Assembly: GCA_002509405.1 (NCBI GenBank)
Contig: DAVO01000005.1
Span: forward strand, 9,108 to 16,731
DNA length: 7,624 nucleotides
Direction of reading: 5' to 3'
Source of the DNA: Methanomassiliicoccaceae archaeon UBA72
GTDB lineage: Archaea; Thermoplasmatota; Thermoplasmata; Methanomassiliicoccales; Methanomethylophilaceae
The stretch's first letter is position 1. Each line of letters opens with the position of its first letter. The notes under the pieces were generated by a model, which was not told the origin of the DNA, did no database searches, and worked only from the letters and a program-made list of their open reading frames with translations. Positions 1 through 4,914 of this stretch are shown here, one piece after another. Position numbers and translations under genes: made by a program.

Positions 1-1157
1 CGCATCTGCGCGGAATGGTCGATGCGGAGCGACTTGCATATGTCCGGAAAAAGGCATTGTCTGTCTTCGCAGGCCCCTTTCTCGGCCTTCTTTCTGCACT
101 CGATGCCGTACATATTCGCAGTAGGCCCTCCCAGGTCGTAGATTATTCCGTTGAACCCGGGCTCCCTGGAGATCTTCTCGACCTCCTTTATTATCGAGTC
201 CTCGGACCTGCTGACCACCCTCCTCCCCTGGTGCATGGCGATGGCACAGAAATTGCATCCTCCGTAGCATCCGCGATGGGTGGTGATCGAGTTCTTGATG
301 GTGTCGGCCGCCTTGACCGGGCCGTCCTTGAGGCACGAGGGGTGGACCTTGTTCTCATAGTCGGAGGAATAGATCCTGTCAAGTTCCTCGACGGTAGGGT
401 CCCTCTGGGGAGGGTTGTGCACCAGGAATCTGCCGCCGTGCCTCTGGCACATACCTTTGGCCGTTATCGGGTCGCAGTTGCGGTAGAATTCCCGGAAGGC
501 CTCGGCGAATCGGTCTTTGTCCTCGGCGCATTCCTCGTAAGACGGGAGGGATACGTATCCGTCCTTCTCGTCCTTGGAGATGTAGCAGACTCCCCGGACG
601 TCCGAAGGGTCTCTCCCGTCGCGGAGGCAGTTCGCAAGTTCCAGATTGGAAAATTCTGCCATCCCGTATGTGATGTAGTCCGCCTTGGCGTCGAACAGGA
701 CGCTTCTTCTGACGGAATCGGACCACACGTCGTAATGCGCTATCCTCCTCAGGGACGCTTCGATACCGCCCAGCACGATCGGTTTGTCTTTGCAGAATTT
801 TTTTATCATGTTCGTGTAGACGATCGTCGCTCTGTCGGGACGTCTGTTGTTAGCTCCGCCCGGCGTGAAATCGTCGTCGTTCCTGATCTTTCCCGCCGAA
901 GTCCGGTTGGCCACCATGGAATCCACGCATCCTGCCGATACGGACCAGAAAAGATTCGGGACCCCGAGCTTCCCGATGTCGCCCTCCGAAGGCTGGGGAA
1001 TGATTCCGACTCTGTATCCGTTGTCGATGAGCCAGTGGCCGATCACCGCGCTGCCGCTGTAGGAGGTGTCATAATATGTGTCCCCCGACACCAGGATGAT
1101 GTCCAGGGATCTCCATCCTCTTTCTTCGGCTTCTTGCAGAGTGGCGGGTATGAACAT
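1..1157 (-). CDS. ygiQ: YgiQ-like (UPF0313) radical SAM protein, 3'-truncated by window edge
   Basis: Reading the minus strand from the ATG at 1157 gives 385 uninterrupted codons to the window edge; the C-terminal part lies outside. Residues about 1-280 resemble the YgiQ N-terminal domain, beginning with MFIPATLQEAEERGW. A radical SAM motif CxxxCxxC follows at C297, C301 and C304 (context RGCYGGCNFCAI); these cysteines should bind a 4Fe-4S cluster that reductively cleaves S-adenosylmethionine. DLGGPTANMY (341-350) and a second cysteine set, C354, C363, C368 and C374 ending in CLFPDIC, are hallmarks I associate with the YgiQ family and separate it from other radical SAM enzymes. The substrate of the family is not established as far as I know. 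An in-frame TGA lies four codons upstream of the ATG, so the start is fixed. A TATA-like box sits about 26 bases upstream, suggesting a leaderless mRNA. Full-length relatives are roughly 550-750 residues, so about a third or more is missing here. The family call is strong; the function is open. Confidence 0.93.
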   Translation of the reverse strand, partial: MFIPATLQEAEERGWRSLDIILVSGDTYYDTSYSGSAVIGHWLIDNGYRVGIIPQPSEGDIGKLGVPNLFWSVSAGCVDSMVANRTSAGKIRNDDDFTPGGANNRRPDRATIVYTNMIKKFCKDKPIVLGGIEASLRRIAHYDVWSDSVRRSVLFDAKADYITYGMAEFSNLELANCLRDGRDPSDVRGVCYISKDEKDGYVSLPSYEECAEDKDRFAEAFREFYRNCDPITAKGMCQRHGGRFLVHNPPQRDPTVEELDRIYSSDYENKVHPSCLKDGPVKAADTIKNSITTHRGCYGGCNFCAIAMHQGRRVVSRSEDSIIKEVEKISREPGFNGIIYDLGGPTANMYGIECRKKAEKGACEDRQCLFPDICKSLRIDHSAQM

Positions 1158-1178
1158 GTCGGCCTTTCAACGCTGACA

Positions 1179-1186
1179 GATTATAG
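1179..1186 (-). promoter_or_regulatory. TATA-like box for the ygiQ-like gene
   Basis: The minus strand reads CTATAATC here, centred about 26 bases before the ATG at 1157, the spacing expected if archaeal transcription starts at the ATG itself. The box contains the TAA stop codon (1181-1183) of the upstream transglutaminase-like gene, so the promoter lies inside the end of that gene. Only a weak GAAAGG precedes the ATG. Judged from sequence and spacing only. Confidence 0.55.
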
Positions 1187-2446
1187 ATTGATTATGATTC
1201 TGTTGCTGAAAACGGAGACGGGTATGGGCGTCGCGTTCTGGATGTATTCCTCCAAACCGCTTATATCTCCGACCCTCCAGCTCCGGTCGCGGTCTCCCGG
1301 ATCGCCGGTCGTCTCGCAGAACAGGAGCCCCGGGTATCCCTCGAAGTTGCCTTCCATGTCCGGGATCACCACCCCTCCCCCCATATGCACGATCATGGGT
1401 ATCATGTATACGTCATAACCCATGTATCCGGCGATGGATACGAAGAGCAACGATGTGTCCTCGCAATCCCCCGACCTTATGTACAGTATCTCATAGGCGG
1501 TGGCGAAGTATTCGCCCGTCTGGTAGTTTACAATGTCAAACTCGTAGTCAATGCTGAAGCTGACGAAGTCCAAGGCGCACTGGACCTTGCTCAGGTCGTC
1601 CGGGTACTCCGAAGTTATCATTTTGATGTTGTCGGCAACCTTCTCGATCGTCGGGTCCTTTATGATTATGTAATCGAAAAGTTTCATAGAACGGAACATT
1701 CTGCTGTAGACATTGTTCCAGTCAGATGAAAAATCGTTGCTCCGCTCGTATCTCTCTTCGTCGAGTTCAAGGAACATGGCGTATTCGTTGTACGCCAGGT
1801 CGATCGGGCTGTAGTTCTTCCACACATAGACGTCCATATCGACGGAACTGCTGAGCATATCGTCGTCGGGATAGGACGAAGTGTGGGTGACCGTCACGCT
1901 GTGAAGGTCGGCGAGCCTCCCGGAATTGCCATCGACCGTCAGTGTCCAGGAGCCCGGAGAATCTTCGCGGTATTCGCATTCAAGGGCCTCCTCGCTCCCA
2001 TCCCAGCATATGCCCGTCGCCGACCACGTATCGGTCGAATAAGACGAGAAAATGTCCGAACAGGTGAAAGAGAAGGGCCTCATGAATCCGGTCTGTGTTA
2101 ACGTGAAGTCAGCGTCCTTTTCCATCGCGGAGCTGACGAAGAGTTCCGCATCACCTCTGACGGTATAGGAGACGGAAGCCCCGTTACCGACCAGGGACCC
2201 GTCTTCGTTCCATTCGTCCACCACGTGATACGGCTTGGCGACCGCGGCAAGCGAGATCACCGTTCCGTATTCGAAAGTGCCCTGTCCGGTCACGGTTTCG
2301 ATATTATCGTCGTAAGAGACCGTTATTTCGCATGTCGACGGTTCTTCGGAACCATCTCCTCCGTAGCCGTCCGTCGCCAAGCTTATGCATGCGGTAAGGG
2401 CGAAAATGGCGGTAAGCAGAACAGCCGCCGCAGCGGAGGAATTCAT
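1181..2446 (-). CDS. Secreted transglutaminase-like protein with divergent InlB B-type repeat
   Basis: This 421-residue protein looks exported. Residues 5-20 are hydrophobic and end in LTAC (17-20), which resembles a lipobox with C20 as a possible lipidated residue, although the usual positive charges before the hydrophobic stretch are absent. Residues about 38-106 (YDDNIETVTGQGTFEYGT, then a DEW and a closing GDAELFV) match the pattern of divergent InlB B-repeat domains found in microbial surface proteins. Residues about 110-260 are acidic and unrecognised. Residues about 265-385 resemble a transglutaminase/protease-like fold: SGDCEDTSLLFVSIAGYMGYDV places a candidate nucleophile at C328, H354 is the likely histidine and E378 or a nearby Asp may complete the triad. 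There is no C-terminal membrane anchor. It could act as a cysteine peptidase or crosslinking enzyme at the cell surface; the substrate is unknown. No in-frame start codon exists between the ATG and an upstream TAG. GGAG lies five bases before the ATG, so this gene may use either a Shine-Dalgarno site or a very short leader. The gene ends 23 bases before the ygiQ-like start. Confidence 0.8.
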   Translation of the reverse strand: MNSSAAAAVLLTAIFALTACISLATDGYGGDGSEEPSTCEITVSYDDNIETVTGQGTFEYGTVISLAAVAKPYHVVDEWNEDGSLVGNGASVSYTVRGDAELFVSSAMEKDADFTLTQTGFMRPFSFTCSDIFSSYSTDTWSATGICWDGSEEALECEYREDSPGSWTLTVDGNSGRLADLHSVTVTHTSSYPDDDMLSSSVDMDVYVWKNYSPIDLAYNEYAMFLELDEERYERSNDFSSDWNNVYSRMFRSMKLFDYIIIKDPTIEKVADNIKMITSEYPDDLSKVQCALDFVSFSIDYEFDIVNYQTGEYFATAYEILYIRSGDCEDTSLLFVSIAGYMGYDVYMIPMIVHMGGGVVIPDMEGNFEGYPGLLFCETTGDPGDRDRSWRVGDISGLEEYIQNATPIPVSVFSNRIIINL

Positions 2447-2463
2447 GGAAGCTCCATGTTTTG

Positions 2464-2474
2464 AAAATATATCA
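2464..2474 (-). promoter_or_regulatory. TATA-like box for the transglutaminase-like gene
   Basis: The minus strand reads TGATATATTTT, centred about 22-25 bases before the ATG at 2446 and lying in the 40-base gap after the kinase-GNAT gene. It is the most AT-rich patch in this neighbourhood. The spacing fits a transcript starting at, or a few bases from, the ATG. The GGAG just before the ATG leaves a short leader possible. Confidence 0.5.
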
Positions 2475-2486
2475 TTTCTTGTCTAC

Positions 2487-3815
2487 CTAAAGCTCCATTA
2501 CGTGGTCGTACATGAAGAATCCGTTCCCGATATCCGTATCCACATCCTCCAAGGCAACGAATCCCATGTGTTCGTAGGCGGATATCGCCCTTTTGTTGCC
2601 TCTGTTGACCGTCAGATAGACAGACCTGAGCCCCATCCTTCCGGCCACGTCCGCTATATGGCGCATGGATTGGGTGGCCAGGCCCGAGCGCCTGTATTCC
2701 TTTTTGATGTAGAATTTGCTGAGGAACAGCCTTTCGCCGTCTTTTCTGTAAGCGATGAAGCCCGCATCGTCCCCTCTGTCGGTTATGAACTCGTATACGG
2801 TGCCTTCGGAGATCTGCCTCCCGATCGACTCCGGCGACAGATATTTCTCGAGCATGTATTCGGTCTGATCCTTTCCGACCATGTCGGCGTATGCCTCGTG
2901 CCAGATCTCCGACGCCATCGTGCTGGCCTTCGATATGTCTTTCTTTTCGGTTATAAACCGGTGACCTCTGGCCCTGGAGACCCTGGCGCCGAACCCGCTG
3001 AGGCTGGATTCGAAGTTTACGCCGTTCTTGACGTCCTCTCCGTCATCTATGGTCTTCCTGATGCTGGAGATCGTTAGGTCCTCCGTGATGTCCACGGCTT
3101 CGGGGAGTGTCCATCCGTGCACCAGGGCGGCGACGAGGCCGGAGCCGAATATGTCGCCGGTGCCGTGATAGTATCCCGGGACGCGCTTCTTCATCACATA
3201 CTGAACCTGGTGGGTCTCGCAGTCGTACGCGGCGGTGCCAAGTTCTTCTTCGTCGAAATACACGCCCGTCAACACGACTTTCCCGGCCCCCAGCGCCTCC
3301 GATTTGCGGAGCAGGTCCATTATGTAAGCTTCGGTATAGGGGCCCTCTTTGTACGGTTCGCCGAGCATGAGCGTCAGTTCTGTGATGTTCGGCATTATCA
3401 GGTCGGCATCTCCGCACAGTTTGCGCATCTCGGGCGGAAAGTCCGGGCCGAAGGTCGAGTAGAGTACGCCGTTGTCGGCCATGACGGGGTCCACGTACAC
3501 TTTCGTCTCCGGGCCCTTGATCATGGCGATCGCCTTTCTTACGACGTCGACCTGGTCCTTGGAGCCCAAGAATCCTGTGTACACGGCGTCGAATTCGAAG
3601 CCCATGTCCTTCCAGTGTTTTACGATCGGTATGATGTCCTCCGTCATGTCCCGGTACGTGAAGTGGGGGAACGGCCCCACGTACGTGGAAAGCACGGCGG
3701 TCGGGATCACCGGGGTGTTGATGCCGGCGGCCGAGAGGATGGGCAAGGCTACTGTGAGGGAGCACCTCCCGTAGCACGATATGTCATGGATTGCGACGAC
3801 CTTCTTTTGGGCCAT
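2487..3815 (-). CDS. pdxY: Pyridoxal/pyridoxamine kinase fused to a GNAT acetyltransferase
   Basis: From the ATG at 3815 the protein has 442 residues in two parts. Residues 1 to about 270 form a ribokinase-fold B6-vitamer kinase that phosphorylates pyridoxal, pyridoxine or pyridoxamine with ATP in the salvage of pyridoxal 5'-phosphate. Visible motifs are AIHDISCYGRCSLTVALPIL near the N-terminus, PTAVLSTYVG (about 38-47), VDPVMADNG (108-116), PNITE (142-146) and GTGD (218-221), whose D221 should be the catalytic base. Such kinases usually end near 285 residues. Here the chain continues through a short linker into a complete GNAT domain (about 285-442). Its acetyl-CoA motif is YIKKEYRRSGLAT, with the RxxGxA signature at R375, G378 and A380, followed by the typical NKRAISAYEHMGF. 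The acetylated substrate cannot be predicted. A TTG four codons upstream (3827) is also in frame, but the ATG is preferred because a TATA-like box lies 26-27 bases before it. The protein should be cytosolic. The next gene on this strand starts only 41 bases beyond the stop codon but has its own promoter-like box. Confidence 0.92.
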   Translation of the reverse strand: MAQKKVVAIHDISCYGRCSLTVALPILSAAGINTPVIPTAVLSTYVGPFPHFTYRDMTEDIIPIVKHWKDMGFEFDAVYTGFLGSKDQVDVVRKAIAMIKGPETKVYVDPVMADNGVLYSTFGPDFPPEMRKLCGDADLIMPNITELTLMLGEPYKEGPYTEAYIMDLLRKSEALGAGKVVLTGVYFDEEELGTAAYDCETHQVQYVMKKRVPGYYHGTGDIFGSGLVAALVHGWTLPEAVDITEDLTISSIRKTIDDGEDVKNGVNFESSLSGFGARVSRARGHRFITEKKDISKASTMASEIWHEAYADMVGKDQTEYMLEKYLSPESIGRQISEGTVYEFITDRGDDAGFIAYRKDGERLFLSKFYIKKEYRRSGLATQSMRHIADVAGRMGLRSVYLTVNRGNKRAISAYEHMGFVALEDVDTDIGNGFFMYDHVMEL

Positions 3816-3837
3816 GTCAGAATGCAACGCTACGACC

Positions 3838-3845
3838 TAATAAAA
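3838..3845 (-). promoter_or_regulatory. pdxY: TATA-like box for the kinase-GNAT gene
   Basis: The minus strand reads TTTTATTA here, within GCTTTTATTAGG, centred 26-27 bases before the ATG at 3815. That spacing predicts a leaderless transcript from this ATG and argues against the TTG at 3827, which would lie only about 14 bases from the box. No Shine-Dalgarno-like sequence precedes the ATG. Confidence 0.55.
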
Positions 3846-3895
3846 GCTTCTGCGGACCAGATGATCGCCATGCAGTTCGGGACCGCGGGATTGCA

Positions 3896-3909
3896 ATGCT
3901 TTTTAGCAT
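3896..3909. repeat. Short inverted repeat ATGCT-TTTT-AGCAT over the TPR gene promoter
   Basis: Two perfect five-base arms, ATGCT (3896-3900) and AGCAT (3905-3909), flank TTTT and overlap the TATA-like box of the TPR gene. It could be an operator half-site pair, or chance, since five-base arms are common. It is too small to be a credible terminator by itself. Confidence 0.4.
3899..3906 (+). promoter_or_regulatory. TATA-like box for the TPR gene
   Basis: CTTTTTAG is centred about 28 bases before the ATG at 3931. It is a weaker TATA match than the others in the window but sits at the expected distance for a leaderless transcript. No Shine-Dalgarno-like sequence precedes the ATG. Confidence 0.42.
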
Positions 3910-3930
3910 CCTCCGTCATCATGCGGGACG

Positions 3931-4839
3931 ATGAGCAGGTCGGACAGTCACCTCGAGGAATCGCTCGAAGATTACAACAGAAAAGTCGATGAATGCGAGG
4001 AAGGCGGGACGAACGAGCAGCGCCTCGAAGCCTACGTGAACCGGGGATGCGTGCTTTCGATGATGGATTCCTTCATATCGGCCGTGACCGACTTCGACGA
4101 AGCCGAAGAGGTAATGGAGCTCATGGGGTCGCTGGGCGAGCCCGTGGACGCCGGGACGTACGTCAAGGCCTACGTGTCCAGGGGCGAGCTTCGGACTTCC
4201 GACGGCGCGGCGGGCATGGCCGAGGACTATTCCAAAGCGTCCGGGCGCCTGCACGAACTGGGTCCGAAGTCGAGGCATTTCGACGAGAGGGGGATCGTAA
4301 AGATGTGCATCTCATGTTCCGAAGACCTCTTGGACGAAGGATACCCTGAGATAATTGGGCCCTTTTTCGAAAAAGCGGAGAGGATGCTCTTCAGCAAGAT
4401 CGACGCATGGTCCAGGAACCGTTACGTCGAAGCCCTCAACCTCATGGGACAGGCAGAACACGAACTGGGCAGGAACGATGATGCCGTCGAGCGCTACGAC
4501 CGTTCGATATCCCTTTGCCAGGAGCTGATGGGGGAGAACGCGCTGGACGACGAGATGGCATTGATATTCGCGCTCGTCTCCAGAGGCGATTCGGAGGCGC
4601 AGGACGAGGCGTTCGAAGACGCGGTAAGGGATTACGAGGCCGCGATAGCGGTGCTCGAGGTCATGCTTTCGTTCCACCGCCCCGATACCAAGGACCTCCT
4701 TATGCAGATCCACAGGGAGGTTTCCGAGATACTCATGAGGATGGGGGAGACCGAGGATGCGGAAAGGCATCTCCTCCGGGCCCTGGAGCTGAACGTCGGG
4801 AACGCCACGATGAATTTTGCCGACAACGACGAGGAATGA
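3931..4839 (+). CDS. TPR-repeat protein of unknown function
   Basis: This 302-residue, strongly acidic protein appears to be almost entirely helical repeats. Tetratricopeptide-like units can be seen at roughly 31-64 (AYVNRGCVLSMMDSFISAVT), 76-110 (AYVSRGELRTSDGAAGMAED), 164-197 (the clearest, with NLMGQAEHELGRNDDAVERY), 208-242 (with VSRGDSEAQDEAFEDAVRDY) and 257-290 (with MRMGETEDAERHLLRALEL). TPRs are protein-binding scaffolds; no catalytic domain, signal peptide or membrane segment is visible, so a cytosolic adaptor role is likely. Three cysteines lie close together at about 126-129 and 40, without a clear metal site. No in-frame start codon exists between the ATG and an upstream TAG at 3904-3906, so the start is well fixed. 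The gene is divergent from the kinase-GNAT gene and is followed after 75 bases by the XPD gene, which has its own promoter-like box, so a functional link to XPD is not supported. The partner protein is unknown. Confidence 0.85.
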   Translation: MSRSDSHLEESLEDYNRKVDECEEGGTNEQRLEAYVNRGCVLSMMDSFISAVTDFDEAEEVMELMGSLGEPVDAGTYVKAYVSRGELRTSDGAAGMAEDYSKASGRLHELGPKSRHFDERGIVKMCISCSEDLLDEGYPEIIGPFFEKAERMLFSKIDAWSRNRYVEALNLMGQAEHELGRNDDAVERYDRSISLCQELMGENALDDEMALIFALVSRGDSEAQDEAFEDAVRDYEAAIAVLEVMLSFHRPDTKDLLMQIHREVSEILMRMGETEDAERHLLRALELNVGNATMNFADNDEE

Positions 4840-4914
4840 TCTGTCCCGTCGCACTTTCGGAGCATTCGGAACACCCCCGGGAACGGTTATAACGGGAAGG
4901 ACATTACCAGATTT
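4840..4914 (+). other. Intergenic gap between the TPR and XPD genes
   Basis: This 75-base gap contains the XPD TATA box near its middle. I see no poly-T tract or strong hairpin that would mark a terminator for the TPR gene, and no small ORF of interest. The C/G-rich run ACACCCCCGGGAAC just before the box is not a recognised motif. Confidence 0.5.
4887..4892 (+). promoter_or_regulatory. xpd: TATA box for the XPD gene
   Basis: TTATAA within GGTTATAACG is centred 25-26 bases before the ATG at 4915. It is the cleanest TATA box in the window and lies in the 75-base gap after the TPR gene. It predicts transcription starting at the ATG. A GGGAAGG at 4894-4900 is about 14 bases from the ATG, too far to be a normal Shine-Dalgarno site. 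The position supports inclusion of the N-terminal zinc ribbon in the protein. Confidence 0.62.

Larger units (their letters stand above)
3816..3930. other. Divergent intergenic region between the kinase-GNAT and TPR genes
   Basis: This 115-base stretch is the only head-to-head gene boundary in the window and holds outward-facing TATA-like boxes for both genes, about 60 bases apart. A short perfect inverted repeat covers the box for the TPR gene. The middle (about 3850-3890) is G+C-rich, with no obvious operator, hairpin terminator or small ORF. A regulator binding between the boxes could in principle affect both genes, but nothing in the sequence proves this. Confidence 0.6.

Noticed and set aside
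15..1418. A 467-codon open frame on the plus strand
   Set aside because: It is antisense to two genes and their gap. The minus strand carries clear radical SAM and transglutaminase-like motifs, while this frame has no recognisable domain. Long antisense frames are expected at this base composition.
2385..3077. A 230-codon plus-strand frame opposite the GNAT domain
   Set aside because: It is antisense to a well-supported GNAT domain and has no recognisable protein features.
4894..4900. GGGAAGG as a Shine-Dalgarno site for XPD
   Set aside because: It lies about 14 bases from the ATG, too far for normal use, and immediately follows the TATA box.
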